NCBI GenBank assembly: GCA_013368315.1
Contig: JAACJM010000006.1
Location: 1 to 64,000, forward strand
Reading direction: 5' to 3'
Source of the DNA: Tetrapyrgos nigripes
Taxonomy: Eukaryota > Basidiomycota > Agaricomycetes > Agaricales > Campanellaceae
DNA: 64,000 bases
The notes below the pieces were generated by a model, which ran no database searches, was not told where the DNA came from, and worked only from the letters and a program-made list of their open reading frames with translations. Positions 45,775 to 56,782 of this stretch are shown here, piece by piece. A program made the translations under genes and the position numbers. Every line of letters starts with the position of its first letter. The stretch's first letter is position 1.

Positions 45775-47334
45775 TTATTTACCCACCCACGCAATTTTAT
45801 ACTATACATATTTGCTGGTGCCACAGGTACCTATGTTTAGGGGTAAGTATCAAATAGCGGAAGAACCATGAGAGATATGGACTATCTGAGTGCATATTCA
45901 GATTTAGTGACCCAAAATATCCTAGTAGACATATCTATACCCATACTAGATGAAATAGCATGCAGTGTCCACATTTTTAAATATTAATTTGGGAATAGCT
46001 GCTCAGGGTTTGATTCCCTGAGAAAATAAACTATATTCCCAGTCTCAGGGTGTATAAATACACCATAATACCAGCCTACACAAAGATCAGAGCTGATTTG
46101 ATGCAATGGCCAGTACCTATTCTGCTCTTTGACTATATTTGGACAGTATTTTGCCCATATCTTTGCAACCACTGCAGATATTGCAAATATAACTCAATAT
46201 TTAGGTTCAGTGCCCCAAAATACACCTCCTTACCTACCCATATTATTTTTTATCGCCAGCTCTGGGAATTTATTTTGCAGTTTCTGAGCCAGCCACAGTC
46301 CTTACCCCTATCTCAATTGCAGATTCTGGGCCCTACTAAATGCCTTCACCTTCTAGGGGCCATGGGAAAAATCCACCTGACCTGCCCCTAAGGCCCTGCT
46401 CACTGTTCCATCCAATCCCATCCACTTTTGCTAATGTGGACATATTGTGGTTTATGCTGCCCAAATTGCTTACATCTGCAAAATGCACCTCCGAGGAGCC
46501 ATGGGAAAAACCCGCCAAGACCCCGCCCACTGCTCCATCCAATCCCGCCCACTTTTTTCCTAAAGCAGCATTGGGTTGTCTGGTAGGAAAATTGTGCTTA
46601 TTTTTGCAAAAGTAACTCAAAACACGCTCCCAGGTGCAATGCCAGGATGCCAGGATGCTGGGAGTTTTGCTCGCTTCATTAATCCAAAAAATTGGCCACC
46701 AGGCCCAGCCATACCATATTTGGAAGGAGAAACTCAGCCCAGAGACCTGCTAAAAATTCACCAGAACTTTTGCAAAGCATGTTCAGTGATATTTTCCAGA
46801 CTTTTCAAAAAGTATTACTGCATCTGGTGATTACATGCTAACATGAAATGCATGGTGTCTTCAATGGAGGGGGCAGTGCACCAGCCAGAGCAAATAGGCA
46901 TATGAGGGGAAGATAGTAGCCTTGTGTCATGTCTGGGGCTATTGAAAATTGGGGTCCATTGGGATGGGGGGAGAAAAGAAAAAGACACAAATAGTAAGAT
47001 CAAGCTGATAGAGAGCTATAGAGCTCAACCCAGGTAGATCTGTAGAGCTGATAGAGAGCTATAAAAGCTCAACCTTTCAACTTCTTGGGTGAGAAGAATA
47101 ATTGATAAGAATTGGTTAGGACTAATAGCAAGCTATAAAAGCTCAACCTTCAGACTGTTTGTAAGGAAGGGAAAGGGAATCGACTGGAGAGTGAAAGACA
47201 GGACAAGGAAGGGACAACTCAAGACTAGATGAGTAGGTGATATATGCCAGCTCAAACCCAGATGGTGGACGTAGAGGAGAAAGAAAGAAACTATTTACTA
47301 CTATTTACTTACATACCTAAATCAATTGATTAGC
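45775..47334. other. Repeat-like non-coding DNA
   Basis: No gene recognised. A ~140-bp tandem duplication with ggccatgggaaaaatccacc and gagccatgggaaaaacccgc lies at about 46340-46560, and variants of gtgccccaaaat recur from 45905 to 46230. From about 47025 to 47150 the phrase tagagagctataaaagctca is repeated with changes. Confidence 0.5.
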
Positions 47335-47733
47335 TCAGAGATACTTGCACTGTACTTCCAGAGCATTGCGCAAGTGGTACTCAGTGACCCAAGTATTGTC
47401 TGTAGGCTCACAACCCTTCCATCTAACTCTGTACAACCTTTGGTTGCCATTCTTGCAGCCTGTAAGCTTGTGCTCCACTATTGCTTCCACCTCATACTCT
47501 TCACTGACTCCAGCTAAATCTCTAGTAGGAGGCATTTTGCTTCTTTCACTGTACTCTGGAGAGGAAGGTTGGTAAAGCTTGAGGTACTTGACATTGAAAA
47601 TTGGATGCATGGGGTAGTTGTCTGGCAGTCTTAGACAGTATAGGACCAGGTTAATCTTCTCTGTGACTTCAAAGGGCCCTATCATTTGTTGACCCAACTT
47701 CTTCCCAGTTTCTTCCACTTCTACTAGCTTCAT
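47335..47733 (-). pseudogene. Chromodomain end of a Ty3/gypsy integrase
   Basis: The reading frame begins in the integrase C-terminal region (KLGQQMIGPFEVTEKINLVL; MHPIFNVKYLKLYQPS) and ends in a chromodomain (EYEVEAIVEHKLTGCKNGN; YRVRWKGCEPTDNTWV). Such chromodomains direct chromovirus integration to particular histone marks. Nothing of the rest of pol is visible to its right, where a different reverse transcriptase begins at about 47753, so it is a solitary fragment. Confidence 0.75.
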
Positions 47734-47752
47734 AGAATCTGGAAAAGGTCAG

Positions 47753-48232
47753 GTAAGAGCCAAATGAATGTAGCAATCCATATGACAAGAGCAAAGAAAT
47801 TGCACCATATGCAACCAGCAGCTCAGTTGCCAAAATTATTGCAATGATCAACATGATGTTGTCTGTCTATGGTGATAATCTGATGTAATTGGGCAAGGAG
47901 ATGCAGTGGTAGTCAACAATATGCCTGCAGAATGTTGCTCTTGATTGCTATGAAATGAGCATGAGGTCCATGCTTTTTATGGGCATTGATGACGGCCTTG
48001 CCAAGGTGCTTGAAAGTGTCAAGCTGTATGTGGGCATCTGATTTAGAAACCATTGAGTTGGGAGAGAAAGGGCCAGCAGTATGATCAACAACAAGACATA
48101 GCTTTGTGGAGCAGGGTTTAGGTATGACCCCAATAGGTACAGCTGTCATCCCTGGGAGAAGATCAGGACCAAAGGCAGGAGAGAAATGTCCAAGAGAAAT
48201 GTCCACATCACATTGTTCACATATGAATTGTA
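47753..48232 (-). pseudogene. Reverse transcriptase fragment of a non-gypsy element (3' part)
   Basis: Minus-strand reading: LGHFSPAFGPDLLPGMTAVP, VIPKPCSTKLCLVVDHTAGP, then after a TGA the motif VDHCNNFGN and IWCNFFALVIWIA. This wording matches reverse transcriptases of a large Agaricomycete element family often paired with tyrosine recombinases (DIRS/Ngaro-like); the assignment is from memory. The fragment is cut at 48232 by the gypsy element, and its 5' continuation (DPSHV) lies at 62535-62575 with the TTGTA target duplication at the junction. Confidence 0.65.
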
Positions 48233-48673
48233 TGTCAAGAACATTGTCACTTAGCAATAACCACCCAAGTCACACAATGAACCAATAGATTGACGAGTTA
48301 CAGGCAAGACGGTATAGTGAGAGAGAGAGAATAAAGAGGATAAAGAGAAAGAGAATAGAGGAATTGTAGGCACAAGTAGAGAATGAGTAGCTGACTATAC
48401 TCGACACTGCACTGTACTGAGAGCAGAGTGGAGATGAAGTGAACAGACTAAGGAACTAACTACAAGTCCTTTGGTATATACGTAAAAGAAGTGAATTGAG
48501 AATAAGTGAATAAGTGAGAATGTCCATGGAGATAGGAATCGGAGGAGATAAATGATGAATATATCAGATCAAGTGATGGTAACCGTAGACAGAGAAGATG
48601 ATGGTGGTAAAGATGAGAGGAATGAATAGTAGTCCATGGAGATAAGAAATGAATAGATCAGCTATTTGTGACA
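48233..48673 (-). repeat. Gypsy element LTR (3' LTR)
   Basis: 441 bp, tgtcaagaac...gtgaca. Very similar to 62091-62534, differing by scattered substitutions and the length of a gagaga run. Confidence 0.9.
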
Positions 48674-49198
48674 CTACCCCCTTCTTGTGATGAGCTTGCA
48701 CCGGAGCTTGTGTGTTGTTGGACTCGTTGTCCGAGACTGTCAGATCCCAAAGTCCCTGTTCCCACACGTCATTGAGTTTTTTGTTGATCTCCTTAAAATT
48801 CGCCTCCTGTGAATTGCTGCTCTCATACCCTTTGTTGTATGTATCCCATTCCCATAGCGCTGCGGGGGTGTGATGCCCCCAGGAGCCCCAACCGTCAGAG
48901 TCCCAACCCTCGTTCTGTCGTTTAAGTTGTTGTTGCTTGCGCTCCACCAATCGTCATGGAACCAGTCATTTGGATCATAGTTCCAGGCCATATGTATGAA
49001 GAGATCGAATCCGTCATTGTGAGGGCCATATGGGATTTTATTCCTGGAGAAAGTGAGTGAAGTTTCGGGTGCAAATGAGAAAGCGGTGGATGTAGTGGAG
49101 GTAAACATTTTGTTAGATCGAGAGTGTTTGGGACAGTGAGTGTAATGGCGGTGAAGTTGTTGGTAGAATCCATGCTCAAGCGCAGCTTCTTTTAACAC
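48674..49198 (-). pseudogene. Extra ORF between integrase and 3' LTR
   Basis: On the minus strand, one frame reads FAPETSLTFSRNKIPYGPHN, DGFDLFIHMAWNYDPNDWFH, then an adjoining frame reads KQQQLKRQNEGWDSDGWGSW and continues into a helical, Asn/Glu-rich end. It looks like one Trp/Asp-rich protein split by a frameshift near 48930. I do not recognise a domain. Its position after the chromodomain and before the purine tract is where accessory genes of LTR elements sit. Confidence 0.4.
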
Positions 49199-49252
49199 TT
49201 CTCCACCTGGACAGGTACCTTGCTTCAGTAAAGCTTTGACAGTGGACGCCGT

Positions 49253-49741
49253 TTATCTGTGTCGGTACACCCATGGATGATTCTGATGGAAGTCTTCAAC
49301 CATGTCCATTACATTTGACAGGTTTGACGTGGGAACCCAAGAATTCTCAGAGTCAGGGTAGTCTAACCACTTGATGAGATACTGAGTTCCTTTCCTATTT
49401 CTGGTGGGTTTGGAGTCTAGTATCTTTTCCACGTTGTATTCTTCATCTGCATCCAACAATTCCACGGGTGGTTCAGGGTCATTCGGTCCATGAGTGTCTG
49501 TTTCAACGTATGGTGATAGTAACGATGCATAAAAGATGGGGTGTATTCCCCAGGTCTTCGGTAATTTCAACTTGTAGTTGACCTGTCCAATTATTTCAAT
49601 GACCTCAAATGGACCATGACGACGATCGGATAACTTAGCTTTTGGTCTCATAGTTTTTAGGTTTTTTCCGTCGAGTAATACTTTGTCCCCAACGTTGTAT
49701 CCTGTCCATGATATGGAATGATTTCCGTGTTGAGCTTTCAT
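49253..49741 (-). pseudogene. Gypsy integrase C-terminus with chromodomain
   Basis: The GPFEVIEIIGQVNYKLKLP / IHPIFYASLLSPY region typical of gypsy integrase ends is followed by a chromodomain (EEYNVEKILDSKPTRNRKG; YLIKWLDYPDSENSWVP). It is separated from the integrase core by a stop near 49804. Confidence 0.85.
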
Positions 49742-49804
49742 TGTTTCTGCCGCTGAATTCAGACTGGCTTTGAGTTCATCTCTGAGTTGATTGAGATTTT
49801 CAAG

Positions 49805-50570
49805 TCATTCCTCAACTGTTGGTAGATTGGATGTTGGGTTAAATGTAGGGAAGAACCACAGTTGATATCCGTGTAAGAGTTCGAATGGCGATTTTCCCAT
49901 TGCTGAATGAACTCTGGTGTTGTGGCTGAATTCCGTGTACGGTATATAGTCTACCCAATCTTCCTGTCGGTAGTTACAGAAGATGCGTAAGAACTGTTCT
50001 AGTTCTTGGTTGTAACGTTCGGATTCTCTGTCAGTCTGTGGGTGATAAGCAGTGCTGAGTGCTGATGTTATCCCTAGTTTCTCATGGACCGCGGCCATGA
50101 CTTTACTAGTGAACTGTGGTCCTCAATCGGAAATCATTTTATCCCACAGCCCATATCGTCGCCATGTGTGATCAAGCAGGAGGTTAACCGTACTGTTGCT
50201 GTCAATTGTTTTTGTACATGGCAATATAATGACAGTTTTTGTTGATTTATCGACCACAACATGTATTGCATTGGATCCTTTACATTTGGGGAGATCTGTG
50301 ATGAAGTCTGTCGTGATAGTTCCGAAAGGACGTTCTGGAATTTCGGTTGGTACCAAGGGGATCCGAGTTGGGTGATTACTTGGTTTAGTTAGCTGGCATT
50401 TGGCGCAACCATTTACGTAGTCTCCTGGCCACCAGAATTCTCTGCTAACCAGTTTGTAGGTTTTGTATCTGCCCGGGTGTCCTGCCGCTAGGGAATCATG
50501 GTGTAATTTCACAATGTCTCATCAAAGATTATTGTCGGCTGGGACATAGAATTTTTCTCAGAACAATATA
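49805..50570 (-). pseudogene. Gypsy integrase core
   Basis: The zinc-finger side (LHHDSLAAGHPGRYKTYKLV; CAKCQLTK) is followed by the catalytic core: the first Asp in TTDFITDLPK, the second region ISD|GPQF with TGA (50125-50123) at a conserved Arg, then STAYHPQTDRESERYNQELE, whose final Glu fits the third catalytic acid. Two consecutive TGA codons (50524-50519) precede DIVKLHHD where related elements read Arg-Arg. Confidence 0.85.
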
Positions 50571-52140
50571 ATTCTGTCCTCATAGTTCCACTCCTGTAGG
50601 TTTTTCATCAGAGACCATGGTCCATTTCGCAGAATAACATCGAGGGCACTCACTACTTTGAGGTCCCTTTTGGGGGACTATTTGATCCTTCGACGCAGCT
50701 CTACGTCTCCTATAGCAGTCACAGTCCCTTGTCTGGTTGCTCGAATTCAGAAGAATTTAGCATCTAGAAGGACCCTGTTGGTATTGTCATTTTCTACTCC
50801 AACTCAGTGGTCTGGTCGTCTGGACAATGGGTCTGCTTTGTTAAGGCTTCCCAGTTTATGGAGGAGGGAAAACTCAAATCGTGTAAGGAATAATGCCCAA
50901 CATGCTTGTCGTCGGCCGAGTTTCTGAGCTCTTTGGAAGTACTTTAGGTTTTGATGATTGGTCAAGATCTCGATGGGGTGTGGGGCTCCTTCCAGATAGT
51001 GTCACCATGCTTCTAATGCTCGTATGATTGCAAGCAATTCTTTATCGTGGATGTCGTAGTTTCGTTCTGTCTTGGAGAGCGACTTGGAGATATAGGCCAC
51101 TGGGTGCCATCGATTGTTGTCTCCAGTTTGCATGAGTATGCCTCCTGTTGCATATTCTGATGCATCGACTTCTACTTGATACGGTTTGGTATGATCTGGC
51201 ATCAATAGGACTGGTTTGGACGTAAAGGCTGCTTTGAGAGACTGGAAGGATTTCTCCACTTCCATTCCCCAACTCCACTGATTATCCTTCTTTGTTAGGT
51301 TGAACAGTGGTTGTGCAATTTTCGAGAAGTCCTTGATGAATTGTCTGTAAAAGTTTCCGAATCCTAGGAATGCTTGTACTTCCTTTACTGTTTTTGGTGT
51401 TGGCCATTTGATCACTCCTGCTACCTTGGCAGGGTCCATTGCTAAGGTGTCATGGGAAATTATAAGACCCAAGAAGTCGACCTTATCTGTTTCAAACATG
51501 CACTTCTCAGGTTTCGCGTATAAGTCATTGTCCCGTAAGTGTTGTAACACTTTTTGTACAAGTTTGCAATGTTCTGACAAATCGTGGGTGAATATGAGAA
51601 TGTCATCCATATAAATAATGACCTTCCCTTGATCGATGAGATCCTTAAAGATTGTATTCATCATTGCCTGGAAGGTGGCTGGTGAATTCATCAGTCCAAA
51701 AAACATGACTGTTGGTTCAAAGAGTCCTCAGTTGGTTTTGAAGGCGGCTTTCCATTCATCTCCTTCCTTGATCCAGATGTTATTGTATCCCCATTGTAGA
51801 TCGATCTTGGTGAATATGTGGGTGTTTTTGAGTTTGTCGATCAGTTCTGGAATAAGAGGTAGGGGGTATGCATTTTTTATGGTACCCTTGTTGAGTTCTC
51901 TGTAGTCTTGCACTGGTCGTAGTTTTCCGTCCTTCTTCTTGACAAAGAAGAAAGGACTCGCCATAGGTGACTTTGATGGTTTAATGTATCCTTTTTCGAG
52001 ATTTTTGTTTAGGAAGGAGTCTAACTCGATTTGTTCGTTTGGCGAGAGAGGATATGTTTTGCATGTTTGTGGTTGAAAATCCTCTTGTAATTTGATTGCG
52101 TGATCCCAACTACTTCATTGGGGTAAGCGTTCCAAGGTTT
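50571..52140 (-). pseudogene. Gypsy reverse transcriptase and RNase H
   Basis: RT motifs: [51 protein letters not shown] and the catalytic VIIYMDDILIF (about 51610). RNase H begins at VEVDASEYATGGILMQTGDN and continues through IHDKELLAIIRALEAW. TGA codons at 51730-51728 (KTN|GLFEP) and 51004-51002 (EAW|HYLEG) stand at conserved Arg. In the RT the Gln of DLQWGYN and the Trp of NIWIKEG also replace usual Arg, again explicable as CpG transitions. Confidence 0.9.
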
Positions 52141-52435
52141 CCTTGTTGAATACCGACAAGTAATTGTGATATTGTTTGGGGATCTGCTCTTCTAGTGATG
52201 TCGGTTGTTCTGTTGTTGATTTGTTTTCAGCAATTTGTTGTGCTTTTGTAAAAGCTGCTCAGATACTCAGCTTGGTTTTCGATAGTTCTTCGTCTTGATC
52301 CTTTGGGGCATCAATATATTCCATGGCGAGTTCACTCCCCTGGTGTGGGACGTTCCATTGTCCAGTTGTATCTTCAGAGGGTAGTAGCGCCCCCAATTCG
52401 ATTTGTTTAGAGCAGGTGTTTCGAGATCATGGTCT

Positions 52436-53075
52436 TCAATGTTGTCCCGCTACCTTGTAGTGTCCTATGGGTTCTTTGTATGTTACTTGGTAATCTCGAT
52501 GGTACATTCTAGGATTGACTATTTCAGGTTGTCTTGGTTTCGTAGGATGTGTATTCAACTTAGCTTTGATCTTCACTGGGGGTCTTTCCAGTATGCAGGT
52601 ATCGGCGCAGCGTGTCAGGTTAACTTCCAAGATTGCCCAATCGATCTCTGGGTTGTGGTGCTCTAGCCAATTGGTTCCTAGAATGATATCGTGATCGCTG
52701 ATGTCCGTAATATAAAATTCGGCAGTTTCTTCATGATGTGACTTTTGATCTTGTGCATAGATCTGTAATTTTTGGATAGTGTAGTGTGTCACCCATCCCA
52801 TCATGTTTTTGGATCCATCAACATTTTGTACTGGGAAGGGTTTTTCTATGGGAATTTGATTGAGGTGGTGCTTTTGAGCAAAGGTGTTGTTGATAATGAT
52901 CCCTTCCGCTCCGCTGTCGATTTTTCGTCCAGTTATTTTACTGATTAGTTCCGTTTTCAATTCTATCAAGGGAATCTGTCAGTTTCAAGTGATTGCCATG
53001 ATTCTTAGCTTAGATGGGAATTGTGGCTTACAAAAGGGTATAGGGCTCGTGTATTGCCTGTTTTTTACTGGTATA
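52436..53075 (-). pseudogene. Gypsy aspartic protease region
   Basis: IDSGAEGIIINNTFAQKHHL holds the D-S-G catalytic triad, with the flap and substrate region NVDGSKNMMGW and ITDISDHDIILGTNWLEHHN. The upstream stretch NRQYTSPIPFCKPQF joins gag across the Tc1/mariner insertion at 53076. Confidence 0.85.
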
Positions 53076-53495
53076 TATGTGGCCAAAAAAATTGTCCACA
53101 TGTTTGGCACTTTTGGAAAGATTGCTGATTTAAGAGCTATTGAGCAGAAATCTCAAAACATGGCTGGTGGTAGCAAGAAAGCCTTTGATTAGAGCTACAA
53201 TAATCTGTCTGTTTCGTCTTATTTGGCCAAATATCTGTGGAGTTATGATTGATTTAAAACTGTATGTCATTTGGACAATTTTTTGAGTTGCCACTTCAAA
53301 ATCATTATTGCAATAACCTGATGTGTTATACATGATGTCATAGGTGGAGCTGTACAGTAATGTAATGTATACACTACAATGATGTCATAGCTGCCAGCTG
53401 GAGCATACATAGCAACATACAGATGCTCTACAGCCTCTATGAAAATCATGGGGTCCCTCATATCAGCCCAGAAAGACAATCTCTACTCTCTCCTC
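53076..53495 (+). repeat. Left ~420-bp terminal inverted repeat
   Basis: Reverse complement of 59133-59551 with few differences. It includes a segment open in one frame (DPMIFIEAVEHLYVAMYAPA), present in both arms, which probably is not a gene. Confidence 0.85.
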
Positions 53496-53519
53496 TTAAC
53501 TGCCTCTCCATCTGCAAAA

Positions 53520-53853
53520 ATTGCAGCTCAGACTGGAGTATGGAAGCCAAGAGTTGCTTTTGTGGCTTAAAAGACAAATACAGACAATGAGAACAATACA
53601 GCAGGGTGTCCTAGGAGGCTCTCTACTACTTGTGAAGAGGTTAGATTGGAAAAAAATCCATTCTGGTAAAGCCAGATTGCTACACAAGTGGCCTGAAACA
53701 TCAAGGCTCTTCTTGGACAACCTGTCCCAACCTATAACAGCCAAAACATTCCTGAAAACATCTTGTGGCGATCTCCAAAACACAGAACAAGTGCAAACTT
53801 AGTGACTTGCAGCAAGGCTCACTTGAAGTTTGCACAGATGTAAAAAGACCGGG
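53520..53853 (+). pseudogene. Tc1/mariner transposase, 5' part
   Basis: Degenerate plus-strand coding pieces; the last, NILWRSPKHRTSA and KAHLKFAQM, corresponds to the segment just before the first catalytic Asp of Tc1/mariner transposases. It is interrupted at 53853 by the LTR element (target duplication ccggg) and continues at 58697. Confidence 0.55.
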
Positions 53854-54484
53854 TGTAATATCTATGCTTCCGTATATCTTTCCCATCGTATCCGATTCTT
53901 TTCCGAACTTCTTTTCCTTTTATTTCGAACTTCATTCCCTTCCATCCCGAATACTTTCCGATCATTCATTTCCGATTTCATATCTGAGCTCCACTATTAA
54001 TCTCCACACATGGATCCCATCCAGGAACTCGTGATTCATTTCGGATAACTACTGGATAGCTCGTATCTAATCTCCAAAGCTACTCCACTTCATCTCCAAT
54101 CTGTTCCACTTCATTTCCACTTTGTTTCCACTTTGTTCTGCAGTACTTCATCCATCTCCAATAGCACCATGTGCTTTTCCTTCATTTCTGAACCATTCCT
54201 ATCTTACTCCTATTCATTCCGATAGTTTCCGAAGTAGTACTTAAGCTAGCAACTTTGTAGTAGATAGCTTAAGTCTAAAATCGAATTAGCTGGTCTCTTA
54301 ACTTCATCCGACTTCAGACAACAAAGTACCATCCTAACGGATTCCATTCCGTGTCTTCCCTATACTTCATTCTCAGAGACTACCGGTTCTGCCCAGGTCC
54401 ATCTTCATCCTTTCCTAAAACTCCAATAAGACTTCCGCTCAGGTCCGACGTGTTTCCTAACGCTAGGATCTGCCTGGACTTAAC
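53854..54484 (+). repeat. 5' LTR of the inner LTR element
   Basis: 631 bp. Differs from the 3' LTR by scattered changes, several of them C/T, and by about 12 bp around 54095-54115. Confidence 0.9.
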
Positions 54485-54515
54485 AGTATTTTAGACTTAC
54501 CTCTTGTTGTCTACG

Positions 54516-56054
54516 ATGTCCCAACGTTCTCAACCACGAACTCCTTCCCCGACACCGAACCTTACAGTTCCGGTGACTCCATTCAAAAACACTTATTATT
54601 CCAACCTCTTCCATAACATTCAAATTCGCCAACACAGACGCTCCGGCAGCATTTTCGCACACCCGAGCCCAACCAAACCCTGCACGAGTCCGTTTAAGGA
54701 ATTCCTTGATAGCTGGGACAGCCCGGAGCCAGGAGACTCTGGAACCCTTACACAAACCCAAAGCCGTTCATATGTCCAACAGCAAACTCAAGGATCCTCT
54801 CGAGCAGGACCCTCGCGTACACCCGCTAATCCCGATGACGGCTGTGGTCCCCCACCGGGCCAGCATTATGGTCAGGGAGATGACAGGGACGACAATGAAC
54901 AACATCAGGGTGGTGGAGGAGGCAGATCTGATGACGGTGGCAGAGGACCACCGGATGATGGACCTCCAGGAGATGGTGGTTCTGACAGTTCCGACAGCAA
55001 CAACGATGACGATGACAAAAGGAGGCAGTTCATTACCACTCTCCAAAATTTTAACGAGATCATCGGAAAAGTTACACCTGGTCACAGTGAAAAGACAGAA
55101 GTGAAGAAACCCGACGTTTTCGATGGGTTGGATCCAAAGATGCTCTGTCCGTTCCTGATCCAGATTCAGATTAATCTCCAGAACCGTCCCAAGGCATACA
55201 CGACTGATGCCGCAAAAATCAGCTTCACTCTTTCCTATCTCTCCGGCACCGCACTCGAATTCTTTGAACTGGAAATCCTCAATCCGGATCCCGAGGAACC
55301 TGCTCCATGGACCCTTGACTTTGGTATTTTCGTCAAGGAGCTGAAGGATAACTTCGGGGTTTTCGATGAGGTCGGAGATGCTGAGGACCAATTGGAGGCC
55401 CTATTCATGAAGGATTCCGATCAGGCCACGAAATACTGCGCCAAGTTCCAACAACTTGCTTCGCAGGTCGCTTGGGATGAGAATTCTTTGCGACACTTTT
55501 TCCGAAAGGGTTTGGCTCCACAAATCAAGGATGCCCTTGCCCTAGTCTATGAGGAAACGAACCTTCCCCATCTCAAATCCCAAGTTCTCCGAATCAATTC
55601 CTGTTACTGGCGTCGCCAAACTGAAGAGAAACGGGAAGAAGGAAGCGGGGGAAAAGGGAATTCCAGGGGGAAAGGCTCAGGAGGTAATAGTTCCGGATCC
55701 GGATCCGGAAAGTCCTCAAACTCCGGTAAAGGTGGGAAATCCGGAAATTCCTCCAATTCCTCCAATTCCAATTATAATTCCAACTCTAATTCATCCTCAT
55801 CGTCTTCATTCCCTTCCGGTCAGAAGAAACCCTGGGCTAACAAGCTCGGAAAGGACAGAAAGTTATCCCAGGACGAAAGGGACCGCTGCAAGAAGAACAA
55901 TCTCTGTATGTTCTGTGGCGGGAAGCATTCGACGGATGACTGTAACAAGTGGAAGGCGGTGAATGAAGCTCGCGGCCGAGCTGCAAACATGGAAAACACC
56001 TCGTCTGGTAGTACTTCCATGACTGGCACTGCTTCCACGCAGTCCCCAAAATAG
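54516..56054 (+). CDS. Gag polyprotein, intact, 512 aa
   Basis: Starts MSQRSQPRTPSPTPNL 31 bp after the LTR. Layout: a Pro/Gly/Asp-rich disordered N-terminal third; a capsid-like core at about residues 200-370 (KKPDVFDGLDPKMLCPFLIQ; KISFTLSYLSGTALEFFELE; KYCAKFQQLASQVAWDENSL; FRKGLAPQIKDALA), the retrotransposon gag pattern; a Ser/Gly/Asn-rich linker; and a zinc knuckle CMFCGGKHSTDDC (C-x2-C-x3-H-x4-C, about residues 466-478). Gag packages the RNA in virus-like particles. There is no stop or frameshift, unlike nearly every other element here, so this copy could still supply or use Gag protein. Termination at TAG 56052. Confidence 0.85.
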   Translation: MSQRSQPRTPSPTPNLTVPVTPFKNTYYSNLFHNIQIRQHRRSGSIFAHPSPTKPCTSPFKEFLDSWDSPEPGDSGTLTQTQSRSYVQQQTQGSSRAGPSRTPANPDDGCGPPPGQHYGQGDDRDDNEQHQGGGGGRSDDGGRGPPDDGPPGDGGSDSSDSNNDDDDKRRQFITTLQNFNEIIGKVTPGHSEKTEVKKPDVFDGLDPKMLCPFLIQIQINLQNRPKAYTTDAAKISFTLSYLSGTALEFFELEILNPDPEEPAPWTLDFGIFVKELKDNFGVFDEVGDAEDQLEALFMKDSDQATKYCAKFQQLASQVAWDENSLRHFFRKGLAPQIKDALALVYEETNLPHLKSQVLRINSCYWRRQTEEKREEGSGGKGNSRGKGSGGNSSGSGSGKSSNSGKGGKSGNSSNSSNSNYNSNSNSSSSSSFPSGQKKPWANKLGKDRKLSQDERDRCKKNNLCMFCGGKHSTDDCNKWKAVNEARGRAANMENTSSGSTSMTGTASTQSPK

Positions 56055-56059
56055 TCAGC

Positions 56060-56538
56060 GACTCTGATGCCTCAGCACGAGGTCGGAGTTGCGTTGACCA
56101 GGATCGTGCCAATCAGGAGGTTACTCTCAACGCCGCCGCTCTTTCCATTAAATCCTTAGTCATTCCACTTTCTATTCCTTCATATACTAAACCCGAACTT
56201 TCCATTTCGTTCTGTCGCTTTTGGATTCTGGTTCCTCAGATTGTTTTATCGACTCTACTTATGTTTCTGAACATTCCCTACCTACCCTTTCCATTCCTCC
56301 CGCTCCAGTCGAGATTGAAGGTGAACTTGAATATGAAATCACCGAAATATTAGACTCGAAAATCGATCAGCGCCATCAGAAATGTCCTCTACTATATTTG
56401 GTACAGTGGTCTGGTTACGAAGGCACTGACGAAGAATTTTCCTGGCTTCCCACGGATGAGCTGACAGCCGAAGAAGCTATAGACGAATACCATCAGAAAA
56501 ATCTGAACAAACCCGGTCCTCTTCCAATTTCATCTTAA
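56060..56538 (+). pseudogene. Protease start fused to a chromodomain
   Basis: The frame from 56221 begins LDSGSSDCFIDSTYVSEHSL, the aspartic-protease active site (D-S-G) of gypsy elements. At about LSIPPAPVEIEGELEYEI it switches directly to the segment before the integrase chromodomain, followed by the chromodomain itself (ILDSKIDQRHQKCPLLYLVQ; WSGYEGTDEEFSWLP). Everything between (protease C-terminus, RT, RNase H, integrase core) is deleted in frame, the join being near 56300. A one-base shift separates it from the upstream open stretch. Confidence 0.75.
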
Positions 56539-56782
56539 TCTTTATCGTTCCGACGTTTTCCGTTCCTTCCAGCGCTCTTCACTAATTTCGATTTATTCTA
56601 TTTTTTCTCATTTTTTTCTTTTACTCCGATCGCATCTTAACTTCACTCGAAATTTGTTCCAAGAAAGTTTTTTTTTTTTTTGCCCATCCGGGTCCGGTCG
56701 AGTATCCATTACAAAAAATCTATATGCAAGTGTTCATGTCCATTGCGTCTGGCACGCAACCGTCCCTTTCCTCAATCTTCCT
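56539..56782. other. Spacer between the chromodomain and the antisense gene
   Basis: T-rich, non-coding; includes a poly-T run at 56671-56680. It could hold the 3' ends of both convergent transcription units. Confidence 0.4.

Noticed and set aside
53267..53479. 70-aa ORF repeated at 59149-59361
   Set aside because: The two copies are simply the arms of the Tc1/mariner inverted repeats.
54768..55391. 207-codon minus-strand ORF opposite gag
   Set aside because: Shadow of the intact gag frame; no splice signals or domain.
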